Positions 34,776 to 44,134 are shown, numbered from the stretch's first letter. The stretch: 64,000 nt of DNA from JALYZC01 sp963725645 (GCA_963725645.1 CAVRZD010000002.1:124001-188000); one strand, 5' to 3'. Notes: generated by a model from the sequence alone, not told the origin. Numbers and translations are program-made.

Positions 34776-36214
34776 GGGACGTGCGTGTCGTAGAACATCG
34801 TGCAGAAGACCTTGCGGCCGGAGTAGCAGTAGCCCGTCAGGGCCGCGTCGCCGTTGATGCGGTTCGAGTGGTAGGAGCAGCAGTCCATGAGCCGGCGCAC
34901 GTGGCCACCGCAGCAGCGATACCAGGAGCCGTCGATCCAGGTGCGAAAGTGACGGTCCCGGCCGGCGCGCTTGCAGATCTTCGTGCGCGGCGCGCTGGGC
35001 AGTCGGTGCCCGTCGGGATCGCGCAGCGCGTGGCCGCGCTCGTCGATCGGGTGGCCGTGGCGATCGATGAGGCGGCCGAGGTCGTCGACCGGGCGGCCGT
35101 CCCTCGCCCGCAGGGGGTAGCCGTGGGCGTCGATGCGCGGAAGCCCGGTGGGGTGCGGGCACGAGGCAGTCGTGAACGTGTGGCCGCAGAAGTGGTACGC
35201 CTCGGCCTCGCCCGGCTTGACCGCGGCCGCCACGAGCCCGCCGGCGGCGAGGCCGACGATCGCCTCGCCGGCGCGCGCGAGCAGGCCTCGGCGGGAGGTG
35301 CCCTCGACCACCGCGCCACCCGGGCGCGGTCCGGATCCGGCCATCGAGACCACGGGCTCGCGCGCCCGCCGCTCGGCCGTGGCGAGCACGCTCTCGAGCT
35401 GCTCCGGCGAGTTGAACGTTCCCTTCGCGAGCACCGTCCCGTCCAGGCCGAGCGCCACCGCGTACGGGCTGCCGGGGACGTCCAACCCGCGCCAGGCCGC
35501 GGCATCGCGGCGCTCGTCGAACCGGTGGACGGCCACGATCGCCTCGCCCGCGAAATGCTCGACCGCGGGCTCGAGCGTGCGGCACACCGGGCAGCCCTCG
35601 GACATGAACACCGCCAGTGCGAGCCGGGCGGACGGAGGCGCGTCGCGCGTCGCGAGCAGCGGGGTCTGCGAGCCGACCTCGGGTCCCTCGTCTGGAATTT
35701 CGAGCGCGCCCCGCGGGCCGAGCCGCGTCGGCCGCTCGCCCAGTCTGCGCGCCAGCGGGACGGCCAGGGCGGCGAGCGCGATGGCGCCGACGAGCGCGAG
35801 CGCCAGCCAGCCCGCGGTCGTCGGCTCGACGCCGCGCAGCCCGGGCACCGCCGCACACGCGCCGGCGAGCGCGATGGCACGAACCACCGCGAGCGGGCCG
35901 ACGCGCGAGCGCCCGCCGAGGCAGCCGCACGGCTCGCCGCGGCGCCCGCGCGCGAGCGCGGCGCCGAGGGCGAGCGCGAAGCCGGCGAACAGCCCCGCCG
36001 CCAGGTAGGCGGCCGCGGTTGACCCGAGCGCGAGGCCGACCGCGAGCGCCAGCTCGAGCACGACCGTCGCCCCCCAGGCCGCCCGGCGCACGCCGGCGCG
36101 GCGGAGCCCGTACGTCGCCAGCGCGGCCTGGCCGGCGACAGGATCGCGGAGCTTGAGCACGGCCGCGCCCGCGAGCACCGCTGCGAGGATCCAGGCGGCG
36201 AGGTCGGCGACCAT
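34769..36214 (-). CDS. MauE-thioredoxin-MauA-like triple fusion protein
   Basis: A 481-residue protein with three recognisable parts. Residues 1-155 are a MauE/DoxX-like four- or five-helix membrane domain with the CGCLGG motif at 96-101. Residues 165-290 form a thioredoxin-like domain with CPVC at 208-211, like MauD. Residues 300-340 contain SRRGLLARAGEAIVGLAAGG, a twin-arginine-like leader, followed by a Cys-rich domain with ten cysteines (343, 352, 414, 434, 435, 445, 446, 463, 471, 481) that resembles the methylamine dehydrogenase light chain MauA around WIDGSWYRCCGG. The Trp that aligns with TTQ Trp57 of MauA seems replaced (ALTGYCYSG) and the second TTQ Trp region is absent. Function is unknown; a membrane-bound redox enzyme is inferred. 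Confidence 0.72.
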   Translation of the reverse strand: MVADLAAWILAAVLAGAAVLKLRDPVAGQAALATYGLRRAGVRRAAWGATVVLELALAVGLALGSTAAAYLAAGLFAGFALALGAALARGRRGEPCGCLGGRSRVGPLAVVRAIALAGACAAVPGLRGVEPTTAGWLALALVGAIALAALAVPLARRLGERPTRLGPRGALEIPDEGPEVGSQTPLLATRDAPPSARLALAVFMSEGCPVCRTLEPAVEHFAGEAIVAVHRFDERRDAAAWRGLDVPGSPYAVALGLDGTVLAKGTFNSPEQLESVLATAERRAREPVVSMAGSGPRPGGAVVEGTSRRGLLARAGEAIVGLAAGGLVAAAVKPGEAEAYHFCGHTFTTASCPHPTGLPRIDAHGYPLRARDGRPVDDLGRLIDRHGHPIDERGHALRDPDGHRLPSAPRTKICKRAGRDRHFRTWIDGSWYRCCGGHVRRLMDCCSYHSNRINGDAALTGYCYSGRKVFCTMFYDTHVPC

Positions 36215-36278
36215 GCGCCCTACGCTAGAGGCCGCCGCGGCGGGTGTTCAAGCGGCAACCCGCACCCCCGATGGCCGC

Positions 36279-37250
36279 CTACGGGTACACGTCGATCCGG
36301 GTGCCGTAGCGGACCCAATTGTAGATCGAGCCGGCGTCCGGGATCGGTGTGCGGATGCAGCCGTGGCTGGCGGCGAAGGTCGGGACGTCGTGGTAGCCGT
36401 GCACCGCGTAGCCCTCGACGAAGTAGTTGGAGTCCAGCATGCCGAGCGAGTTGTAGCCGGGCGTCTTCGAGTACACGTAGTAGGAGCCGAGGATCGTGGG
36501 CGTCGACGGCTTGCCGGAGGACACGTGGTAGACGCGGTAGGGCTGCCCGTTGGGGTTCATCAGCGCGAGCACCTGGCGCGAGAGGTCGGCCTCCATGTGG
36601 CGGCCGTGGCCCGGGTACTTGGCGTGGAAGCTGCCGCGGCCGCGCGCGAGCTGACGGTAGATGCGCGACGCGGCCGGGCCGCCGCGCGCCATCCGGTTGA
36701 CCTTGCGGTAGGCGATCACGGCGCGGCCCGTCTGGTTGTCGAAGTGCCCGCTCAGATGCACGGCGTACCCCTCGCCCCGCAGGCGCCGCTGCAGGTAGCG
36801 CACGCGCAGCCCGCCCGAGCCGTAGCCGGCGTAGGGCTGGATCGCGTCGATGCGGGCGCGGGCCGACATCCCCGCCTGCGCCGCGGTGGCGGCGTGCACC
36901 GCGCTGACGCGCACCCGGCCGGGCTGCGGCAGGCGGAACGTCGTGGACGCGCTGCCCGCCCCGCGCCGCGCGCGGCGGATCGGGACCGTGACGCGCTTGA
37001 GGACGTGCCCGTTGCGGCTGAACGTGATCTTCACGGCTTGGCCGGGCACGAACTTCGAGACCGTCGCGACCAGCTTCCAGGTCTGGCGCGACAGCGCAAT
37101 CGGATGACCCCCCACGCGGTAGAGGCGCGGCGTCGAGAGCGTCAGCTTGCCGGCCGTCGGGCGGGCGGGCGTTGTGGCGGCCTGGGCGCCTGCCCCGGAA
37201 GCGGTGACCAGCGCGGCGACCGTGCCGAGGAGCGGGGCGATCCGGCGCAC
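36279..37250 (-). CDS. L,D-transpeptidase with peptidoglycan-binding domain
   Basis: A 323-residue exported protein: signal peptide (residues 1-24), an Ig-like region, a PG_binding_1-type helical domain (GGLRVRYLQRRLRGEGY, about residues 145-200) and a C-terminal YkuD domain with the catalytic motif HGYHDVPTFAASHGCIRTP, whose Cys is the nucleophile. It makes 3-3 cross-links in peptidoglycan or attaches proteins to it. GTG start at 37250. It stands next to a CPBP protease gene on the same strand. Confidence 0.9.
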   Translation of the reverse strand: MRRIAPLLGTVAALVTASGAGAQAATTPARPTAGKLTLSTPRLYRVGGHPIALSRQTWKLVATVSKFVPGQAVKITFSRNGHVLKRVTVPIRRARRGAGSASTTFRLPQPGRVRVSAVHAATAAQAGMSARARIDAIQPYAGYGSGGLRVRYLQRRLRGEGYAVHLSGHFDNQTGRAVIAYRKVNRMARGGPAASRIYRQLARGRGSFHAKYPGHGRHMEADLSRQVLALMNPNGQPYRVYHVSSGKPSTPTILGSYYVYSKTPGYNSLGMLDSNYFVEGYAVHGYHDVPTFAASHGCIRTPIPDAGSIYNWVRYGTRIDVYP

Positions 37251-37308
37251 GCGGAGAATCTTATGACACTCGCAGACGGTCAGGACCGGCTGGCGCGTCC
37301 GCGGTCGT

Positions 37309-38181
37309 CTACGCGAGGCGTGGTCGGCGACGCACCCCGCCGAACGGGAGGACGAGCCCGGAGATCACGGTCAGCGAGGCGACCATGAGCACGGGTATCT
37401 GCCAGTCCCAGTGCTGGGAGACGCCAAACGCGAGGCTGTTGTTGAGCGCGTGCAGCGCGATGCAGGGATACAGCGACCCCGTGCGCCAGTAGAGCAGGCA
37501 GAGAACGAACCCGAACACCGCGAGCGGCACCAGGAACGGCGCGGGCGCCGAGCCGACGTGGATCGCGCCGAACACCAGGCCGGTGAGGATCGCGGCGGGC
37601 CACAGGCCCTTCCACGAGCGCAGCGCGCCGAAGAAGTAGCCGCGGAAGAACAGCTCCTCGGCGATCGGGGCGATCACGCAGACGAGCACCGCCACCGCCA
37701 GCAGGGCGACCGTGCTCTCGTCCGCGCCCAGCTCGTCGGGTAGCCGGTCCTTGGACTTGATGTCGAGCGCGGCGACCCACACGGCGCTGAAGGCGATGAA
37801 GCTGATCCACGCCAGGGTCATCCAGCCCAGGGCCGGCCAGAAGCGCGTGGCGCGCAGGCCGAACTGCCACGGCCGCGGCCGGCGCGTGATGCGGGCGAAC
37901 AGCAGCGCTGCGCCGATCAGCGCCGCGTCCTGGAACGCCGTGGCGAGGATCTCGACGCTCGGCGGCGGGTGCTCGAGCGAGGCGCCGCCGGCGGCGGCGA
38001 CCGCGCCGATCAGGATCGCGCCGAAGACGGCGACGACGAAGGCGGCGATCAGGGCGACCGGCGCCGTCCAGGCGGGCCAGCGCGGCTGCGGCGACAGGCC
38101 CTCGGGGAGCTCGGGGAGCTCCGGCGGCGGTCCCGGCGGCGGGAGGGCCACCGGGGGAGGCGGCGGTGGAGGGAGGTTCAT
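37309..38181 (-). CDS. CPBP-family intramembrane metalloprotease
   Basis: A 290-residue membrane protein with an N-terminal proline-rich tail and about eight helices. The CPBP (Rce1/Abi) motifs are present: AEELFFRGYFFGAL (Glu-Glu-x3-Arg), the His of VFGAIHVGSA and the HALNNSLAFG motif with His and Asn. Family members cleave prenylated or membrane-embedded peptides, or give bacteriocin immunity. The substrate is unknown. Confidence 0.87.
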   Translation of the reverse strand: MNLPPPPPPPVALPPPGPPPELPELPEGLSPQPRWPAWTAPVALIAAFVVAVFGAILIGAVAAAGGASLEHPPPSVEILATAFQDAALIGAALLFARITRRPRPWQFGLRATRFWPALGWMTLAWISFIAFSAVWVAALDIKSKDRLPDELGADESTVALLAVAVLVCVIAPIAEELFFRGYFFGALRSWKGLWPAAILTGLVFGAIHVGSAPAPFLVPLAVFGFVLCLLYWRTGSLYPCIALHALNNSLAFGVSQHWDWQIPVLMVASLTVISGLVLPFGGVRRRPRLA

Positions 38182-38193
38182 GCCGGATCCAAT

Positions 38194-38877
38194 TTACGGG
38201 CCGAGGGCCTCGAGCTCGCGCAGCGAGCGGATCGTCCAGACGGGCTCCGCCAGCGCCGGCGCATCGCCGTCGCGGACCACGAGCACCGGCGCGATCCCGG
38301 CCGCGCGCGCGCCCTCGACGTCCTCCTCGACCCGATCGCCGACGTGCGCCGTCTCCGCGGCGGGCGCGCCGGCCAGCGTGAGGGCGTGGGTGAACGCGGC
38401 CGGGGCGGGCTTCGCGGCGCCGAGCTCCGCGGAGCTGACGATCCCGTCAACGAGCCGGCCGAGTCCGTCTCCCGCGAGCTGATCGTGCAGGGAGACGTCC
38501 CAGTTGGACACGACCACCAGCCGCAGGCCGCGCCGCCGCAATTCCGCGAGGGCATCGGGCACCTCGGGGTAGGGACGGAAGCGGAGCGCCGCGATCATCG
38601 CTTCCTGGAGGTCGTCGAGCGACAGCGCGTCCCGCACGCGCTCGGGCAGCGCAGCCCGCATCTCCTCGGCGCAGCGCCGGCGCAGGCGCGCGACGCCGGC
38701 GCGGTCGCCGCCCTCGAGGTGGTGCGCGCGGTAGTGGGTGATCTCGGCCACCAGCGCGGCGCCGGCCTCCGCGTCGTCGACCTCCACGCCGCGCGCGGCG
38801 AGCTCGTCGCGCAGCGCCGGCACCGGCGGCTCCAGCTCCAGCAGCGTGCCGAGGGCGTCGAGCAGCACCGCGCGCAC
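38194..38877 (-). CDS. HAD-family hydrolase
   Basis: A 227-residue haloacid-dehalogenase-fold protein. Motif I is LLDALGTLL (nucleophile Asp; the second Asp of the usual DxD phosphatase motif is replaced by Leu, as in dehalogenase-like HADs), motif II VVVSNWD, motif III Lys in LGAAKPAP and motif IV VGDRVEEDVEGARAAG. A helical cap lies between motifs I and II. GTG 38877 places motif I at the very N-terminus; a TTG at 38913 would overlap the upstream gene. Substrate not predictable. Confidence 0.83.
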   Translation of the reverse strand: MRAVLLDALGTLLELEPPVPALRDELAARGVEVDDAEAGAALVAEITHYRAHHLEGGDRAGVARLRRRCAEEMRAALPERVRDALSLDDLQEAMIAALRFRPYPEVPDALAELRRRGLRLVVVSNWDVSLHDQLAGDGLGRLVDGIVSSAELGAAKPAPAAFTHALTLAGAPAAETAHVGDRVEEDVEGARAAGIAPVLVVRDGDAPALAEPVWTIRSLRELEALGP

Positions 38878-38905
38878 GCGGCGTGGAGGTCCGGCGGAGG
38901 CCCGG

Positions 38906-40231
38906 CTACGCAACCCACTCCCAGGCCGCGAACTGCGCCGAGGCGATCGCCAGCATCGCCGCCGACGCCGCGAGCGCCGGGCGCCGCCAGCCGCGCCGGC
39001 GCACGACCAGCGCGAGCCACAGGTGCAGCGGGAACAGCACCGCCAGGAAGCGGGGGAACGACATCAGCGGCTGCGGCGCGACCGGGTAGGAGAGCGGGAG
39101 CGCGAGCGCGGACACCATGTAGCCGCCGTAGGCGACCGGCAGCCGCCGCAGCGCGCCGACCGTGCCGGCCAGGCCGAGCACGAGGAACGCGAACAGGATC
39201 AGGTTCTGGGCCGCGATCACGAACGGGTCGCCGGCCGCCGCCGCGAAGTACACGGGCTCGCGGGACCCGGACAGCAGCTGGCGGGCGCCGTCGAATGCGG
39301 CCGATGCGCCGTCCCACACGCCCACGAACGGTCCCGCGAACACGCGCATCCACTCCGCCTGGGCGGTGAACGGCGCCGCCGGGTCGCCGCCCATCAGCGC
39401 CAGGTAGGCGGCGAACGCGCCCAACCCCAGCGGAACCAAGCCGATCCACAGGGCGTCGGCGCGCACGGGAAAGCGGGGGCGCCACGTGCGCCCGCGCGGG
39501 GCGGTGGGCGCGGGCCCGCGCGGCCCGTACAGGTACAGCAGGGCGAGCGGCACGACGAGCACGACCCCGGCACTGCGGGAGCTCGCGGCGAGCATGCCGA
39601 GCACTCCCGCCCAGGCCCAGCGATCCACGCGCGCGGCGTAGATCGCACCCACCGAGAGCGCCAGGAAGACGGACTCGCTGTAGACCGCCGAGAAGGAGTA
39701 GGCGGCGGGGAACACCGCGAGCAGCATCACGGCGGTGCGGGCCGCGTCGGCGCCGATCTCCAGCGTGGCGAGCCGGTGCAGGATCGTCAGCCCGACGAGC
39801 AGCGCGCCCAGCGACACGGCGATGCCGGCCACGACCGACGAGCCGGTCAGCGGCGACAGGACCGCGACGAGCAGCGGGTAGAGCGGGAAGAAGGCCGCGC
39901 GGCCGGACTCGCGGTAGCCGTCGTTTGCGATCGCCAGGTACCAGACGGCGTCCCAGCGCGCGGCCGGCGCCACCAGCCAGTCCGCGGCGCCGCCGAAGGG
40001 CGCCGTCACGGCCCCGGGGTCGAAGTCGCGCCAGCGCCCCGACCGCCCCAGCACCGCGAGGCCGGCCAGGCCGCCCGCCCACACGACGAGTCGGCTCCAC
40101 CACAGCGCGCGCCAGGCCGAGGCGAGCGCCGCGCGCCACTCGACCGGCAGCGCGGCGAACGAGCGCGCCGCGGGTGCGGCAGCGGCCGCTGGACCGGGCG
40201 GCTCGGTGACAGGTGTGCGCGGGCGCTCCAT
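38906..40231 (-). CDS. PIG-V-like membrane mannosyltransferase
   Basis: A 441-residue polytopic membrane protein with about ten helices. The first external loop has ARWDAVWYLAIANDGY, the Asp-containing catalytic loop pattern of GT-C enzymes, and AAFFPLYPLLVAVLSP matches PIG-V/GT76-like mannosyltransferases of actinobacteria. It would transfer mannose from a polyprenyl-phosphate carrier to an extracellular acceptor. ATG 40231 is preferred over the longer frame upstream. It is divergent from the penicillin-binding protein gene. Confidence 0.75.
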   Translation of the reverse strand: MERPRTPVTEPPGPAAAAAPAARSFAALPVEWRAALASAWRALWWSRLVVWAGGLAGLAVLGRSGRWRDFDPGAVTAPFGGAADWLVAPAARWDAVWYLAIANDGYRESGRAAFFPLYPLLVAVLSPLTGSSVVAGIAVSLGALLVGLTILHRLATLEIGADAARTAVMLLAVFPAAYSFSAVYSESVFLALSVGAIYAARVDRWAWAGVLGMLAASSRSAGVVLVVPLALLYLYGPRGPAPTAPRGRTWRPRFPVRADALWIGLVPLGLGAFAAYLALMGGDPAAPFTAQAEWMRVFAGPFVGVWDGASAAFDGARQLLSGSREPVYFAAAAGDPFVIAAQNLILFAFLVLGLAGTVGALRRLPVAYGGYMVSALALPLSYPVAPQPLMSFPRFLAVLFPLHLWLALVVRRRGWRRPALAASAAMLAIASAQFAAWEWVA

Positions 40232-40295
40232 GTCCCGCCCGATCTTCCCACCCCGGGGCGCCAGCCGAATTGCCGAACCGCGCAACGAGTCCGGC

Positions 40296-40337
40296 TAGAA
40301 TCCCAGACTCTCGCGACCGCGCATCCACCGCGGTCGC
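40296..40337 (+). promoter_or_regulatory. Promoter -10 and leader hairpin of the penicillin-binding protein gene
   Basis: A TAGAAT -10 at 40296-40301 is followed by a perfect 9-bp hairpin, GCGACCGCG (40313-40321) with CGCGGTCGC (40329-40337), in the 5' leader about 20 bases before the ATG. Unlike most genes here this one has a leader of some 50 bases. The hairpin may affect mRNA stability or translation. Confidence 0.5.
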
Positions 40338-40358
40338 ACTCGCGTAATTGGACTGCGC

Positions 40359-42519
40359 ATGAGCCGCCGACAGCGACAGAAGCGCCGCAAGCAGCGCAAT
40401 GGTGGATTCCGCAAGGGCTTCTTGGTCGCCCTGAGCGTCGGGATCGTGGCCGGGTTCCTGGGCGTCCTCGGCGTGGTCGGCTACATCATCGGCGTCGCCG
40501 CCTCCGCGCCCTCGATCGACTCGCTCAAGCCGATCGACCACGGGCAGACGTCGGTCGTCTACGCCGCCGACGGCAGACGCCTCGGCTTCATCACCTCCGA
40601 CGAGCTGCGCACGCCCGTGCAGACCTCCGTCATCCCCACCATCCTCAAGCAGGCCACCGTCGCGATCGAGGACCAGCGCTTCTACCAGCACAAGGGCGTC
40701 GACTACGAGGGCATCCTGCGCGCCGGCCTGAAGAACCTCGAGTCCGGCTCGACCGTGCAGGGCGGCTCGACGATCACGATGCAGCTGGTGCGCAACCTGT
40801 ACACCGGCGACCGCAACCGGAACTTCCAGCGCAAGATCCGCGAGGCCAAGCTCGCCGAGGAGCTCGAACGCGAGCACAACAAGACCTGGATCCTCACCAA
40901 CTACCTCAACAACGTCTCCTACGGCACCGTCGGCGGATCGACGGCGGTCGGCGTCGCCGCCGCCGCGCGAGTCTTCTTCGACAAGCCGGTCAGTCAGCTC
41001 AACCTCGTCGAATCGGCGACGTTGGCCGGGCTGCCGCAGGCGCCGTCGCTCTACAACCCCTTCCGCGATCCGCGGGTCGCGATCAAGCGCCGCAACAACG
41101 TGCTCAGCAAGATGGCGTCGCTGCACATGATCTCCCAGCAGCAGGCCGCCGACGCCAAGCGCCAGCCGCTGGGCGTGCGCCAGAACACGTACTACTCCGC
41201 CAAGCGCGAGAACTACTTCTTCGACTACGTCAAGGAGCAGCTGATCGAGCGCTACGGCGTCACCACCGTGCGGAAGGGCGGCCTGAAGGTCTACACGACC
41301 ATCGACCTCAAGCTCCAGAGCGAGGCGCGCAACGCGATGGAGGGCGTGCTCAACGAGTCCGGCGACCCGTCCTCGGCGATCGTGTCGATCGATCCGCGCA
41401 ACGGCTACATCCGCGCGATGGCCTCGACGGGCTCCTACGGGGCCAACAAGTTCAACTACGCCGCGCAGGGCCACCGCCAGCCGGGCTCGACGGCCAAGAT
41501 CTGGGTGCTGATGACCGCGCTGCGCAAGGGCATCGACCCCAACTCCACGACCTACAACTCCCACCCGCTCGACCTCAACACGGCCTACGGACCGTGGAAG
41601 GTCAGCACCTACTCGCACAGCTACGGCGGGAACATGAACCTCGTCCAGGCCACGCTCCAGTCCGACAACACCGTCTTTGCCCAGCTCGACCTCGACGTGG
41701 GGCCCGACGCGGTGCGCCAGACCGCGTATGACATGGGGGTCACGACCAAGCTCGACGGCTATCCCGCCGAGGGCCTTGGCGGCCTGTCGCTCGGCGTCTC
41801 GCCGCTGGAGATGGCCAACGCCTACGCCACGATCGCCGACGGCGGCTACCGCAACAAGCCGATCGCGATTCGCAAGGTCGTCTTCCCCGACGGCAAGTCC
41901 GAGGACCTCGGCCGAGCCCAAGCGCAAGAAGATGTTCTCCGACGCGGTCACCTACGAGGCGACGAAGATCCTCGAGCAGAACATGCAGTCCGGCACCGCG
42001 ACGCGCGCCGCGATCAGCTGTCCCGCGGCGGCCAAGACCGGCACGACCGACGACTTCACCGACGCGTGGCTGGACGGCTTCACGCCGCACCTGTCGACGT
42101 CGGTGTGGGTGGGCTATCCCAACTCGAAGGTCCCGATGCTCGACGTGCACGGGATACAGGTGAACGGCGGGAGCCTGCCGTCCCAGATCTGGCACGACTA
42201 CATGTCGGTGGCCGTTGGCAACGACTGCGCCGACTTCCCGCAGCCCACGGAGTCCTTCAACGCCCAGCCGTTCTACGGGTCCTACGCCGCCACGGGCGGG
42301 CGCGGGTCCGGCAGCCAGTACGACTACGGCGGTGGTGGTGGCGGCGGCACCTCGAACGGCCGCGGGAACGGGAACGGCGGCGGTGGCGGCACCGGCGGCG
42401 GCAACAACCCCGGCGGCGGTGGCGGCGGCTACAACAACCCGAACCTGTACGAGTCGCCACCGCAGCCCGCGCCACGCGTGCAGTCGCCCAGCAGGGGCAC
42501 CGGCGGCACCGGCCAGTAG
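40359..42519 (+). CDS. Class A penicillin-binding protein (glycosyltransferase/transpeptidase), one frameshift
   Basis: A bifunctional peptidoglycan synthase. A basic N-terminus and one membrane helix (residues 20-45) precede the GT51 domain with VAIEDQRFYQHKGVD (catalytic Glu near residue 103), GSTVQGGSTITMQLVRN and LTNYLNNVSYG. The transpeptidase domain has the active Ser in PGSTAKIW near residue 377, SDN, and KTGTTDDFTDAWLDG. An extra G near 41916 shifts the frame just before the KTG region; the repaired protein is about 719 residues and ends in a Gly/Asn-rich tail with a Pro-rich end. The tail resembles flexible spacers in other actinobacterial PBPs. Confidence 0.9.
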
Positions 42520-42547
42520 CCGACGCGCTCAACCGTAGCTCCACCCC

Positions 42548-42736
42548 TACCGCGAAGCGGTACTAACGGCCCACCCGGGCGGAGGGTCTGCTGTTTGCAG
42601 ACCCGGAGCCCGGAGGGCGGAGGGTGGCGAAGCCACCCGGTCACATTCGCCGGGGCAGGCGAAGGCTCGTTGTCTACGAGCCGGAGCCAGCGCGGCCAGG
42701 TCGAAGCGAAGGAGGGTGGCGAAGCCACCCGGTCAC
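42548..42736 (+). repeat. Array of six intergenic hairpins with a duplicated 26-bp unit
   Basis: The gap between the PBP gene and infA is filled by consecutive perfect hairpins: 42548-42562, 42584-42604, 42622-42638, 42646-42663, 42664-42682 and 42714-42730. The third and sixth share the core GGGTGGCGAAGCCACCC within an identical 26-bp unit (42619-42644 and 42711-42736). GGAGCC or GGAGGG boxes separate them. A relative lies at 33278. The first may terminate the PBP transcript; the rest look like a repetitive element cluster. Confidence 0.7.
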
Positions 42737-42760
42737 CAAACCCTCGGCTACGCTTAGGCC

Positions 42761-42979
42761 GTGGCAAAGGAAGAAAAGGTCGAGTTCGAGGGCGAGGTCA
42801 TCGAGGCCCTGCCCAACGCGATGTTTCGCGTCAAGCTCGACAACGACCACGTGGTGCTCGGGCACGTCGCGGGCAAGATGCGGCGCTTTCGCATCCGCAT
42901 CCTCCCCGGTGACCGCGTGCGGGTCGAGCTGTCCCCGTACGACCTCGACCGCGCGCGGATCGTCTACCGGCATCGCTAG
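42761..42979 (+). CDS. infA: Translation initiation factor IF-1
   Basis: A 72-residue S1-like OB-fold protein: EFEGEVIEALPNAMFRVKLDN, HVAGKMRRFRIRILPGDRV and VELSPYDLDRARIVYRHR are the canonical IF-1 segments. It binds the ribosomal A site during initiation. The GTG start follows TACGCT (42749-42754) by 6 bases, giving a leaderless message. It is placed beside thiL here rather than in the usual secY-adk-map-infA-rpsM cluster; a second copy elsewhere cannot be excluded. Confidence 0.95.
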   Translation: MAKEEKVEFEGEVIEALPNAMFRVKLDNDHVVLGHVAGKMRRFRIRILPGDRVRVELSPYDLDRARIVYRHR

Positions 42980-42994
42980 ACGCGCCGGATCGCG

Positions 42995-43951
42995 GTGCGT
43001 GAGCTCGAGCTGATCGCCGCGCTGGAGGCGGCGCTCGGGCCTCCTCCCGAACGCGTCGTGCGCTGGCTCGGTGACGACGCCGCGGTGGTGCGGGCGGGCG
43101 GCGCCCTCGCCGTCACCTCGGTGGACGCGATGGTCGACGGCGTGCACTTCCGCCTCGGCGAGGTCTCCTGGGCGGACGCCGGCCACCGCGCGCTCGCCGC
43201 CGCGCTGTCGGACCTCGCCGCGATGGGCGTGACGCCGGGTGAGGCCCACCTCGCGGTCGCGCTCCCCGACGGCGCCGTGCTCGAGGACGCGCTTGCTCTG
43301 CACGCCGCCGCCGCCGCGTTGGCGGAGGAGACGGGCACGGTCCTCGCCGGCGGCGACGTCACCCGCGGACCGGCCCTCAGCATCGCCGCGTTCGTGGTCG
43401 GATGGGCCGACAGCGAGGGCGAGGTGATCGGCCGCGACGGCGCGCGACCGGGCGACCTGCTCGGTGTGACCGGCGCCCTCGGCGGCTCCGGGGCGGGCCT
43501 GGCCGTGCTCGAGCGCCGCGCCGAGGGCCCGGCCGCCCTGGTCGACCGCTACCGCCGGCCGCGCCCCCGCCTGACCGAGGGACGGGCGCTGGCGGGCGCG
43601 GGCGTGCGGGCCATGATCGATCTCTCCGACGGGCTGGCCACCGACGCCGGGCATCTCGCCCGGCGCAGCGGCGTCGACCTCGAGATCGACCTCGAGGCGG
43701 TGCCGGTCGCCGACGGCGTCGACGCGGTGGCACGGGCGCTCGGAGAGGATCCCCGCCGGCTCGCGGCCACCGCGGGGGAGGACTACGAGCTGTGCTTCTG
43801 CGCCGCACCCGAGGCGCGTGCGGCCGTCGAGCGCGCGGCCGCCGTCTCCTGGGTCGGCGTGGCGGTGGATTCGCGCTCCGGCGAGGGTGCGGCGCGCTTC
43901 CGCGCCGCCGGGCGCGAGCTGGCGCTACGCGGCTTCGAGCACGTCCTCTGA
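42995..43951 (+). CDS. thiL: Thiamine-monophosphate kinase
   Basis: ThiL phosphorylates thiamine monophosphate to the diphosphate cofactor. The 318-residue protein of the PurM/AIR-synthase fold shows GDDAAVVRAGG, the ATP/Mg aspartates of TSVDAMVDGVHF, the GGDVTRGPALSI segment, the IDLSDGLATDAGHLA motif and GEDYELCF. GTG start 15 bp after infA. Its 3' end overlaps the convergent FlgM-like gene by 27 bp. Confidence 0.92.
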   Translation: MRELELIAALEAALGPPPERVVRWLGDDAAVVRAGGALAVTSVDAMVDGVHFRLGEVSWADAGHRALAAALSDLAAMGVTPGEAHLAVALPDGAVLEDALALHAAAAALAEETGTVLAGGDVTRGPALSIAAFVVGWADSEGEVIGRDGARPGDLLGVTGALGGSGAGLAVLERRAEGPAALVDRYRRPRPRLTEGRALAGAGVRAMIDLSDGLATDAGHLARRSGVDLEIDLEAVPVADGVDAVARALGEDPRRLAATAGEDYELCFCAAPEARAAVERAAAVSWVGVAVDSRSGEGAARFRAAGRELALRGFEHVL

Positions 43952-44134
43952 CCGCTCGGACGGATCGCCGTCGGCGTCCGCCTCGACGGCCAGCGCCGCA
44001 GCGGGAATGATCAGCATCCGCGCGATCGGCCGCCCGAGGATGGCCTCGGCGACCCGGTCCACGTCGACGTGGTACTGCGCGCGGTCGATCCGCTCTCTGA
44101 GGGTGGTGATGCGCAGGGCTCGTTGGTCCGACAT
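43925..44134 (-). CDS. FlgM-like anti-sigma-28 factor
   Basis: A 69-residue protein whose middle part (ITTLRERIDRAQYHVDVDRV, then AEAILGRP) matches the C-terminal sigma-binding helices of FlgM, including the I-x-x-G/A-x-Y-x-V-D core. FlgM holds FliA (sigma-28) inactive until the flagellar hook is finished. The ATG has GGGAGG nine bases upstream, and a sigma-28-like promoter lies further up (44216-44242, minus strand). No other flagellar gene is in the window, so the role is inferred from sequence and promoter only. Confidence 0.65.
   Translation of the reverse strand: MSDQRALRITTLRERIDRAQYHVDVDRVAEAILGRPIARMLIIPAAALAVEADADGDPSERSEDVLEAA

Noticed and set aside
38738..41731. A 997-codon open frame on the + strand
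   Set aside because: It runs antisense to the HAD and mannosyltransferase genes and then out of frame through the penicillin-binding protein. GC-rich sequence with few stops explains it, and its translation is Arg/Gln-rich without motifs.
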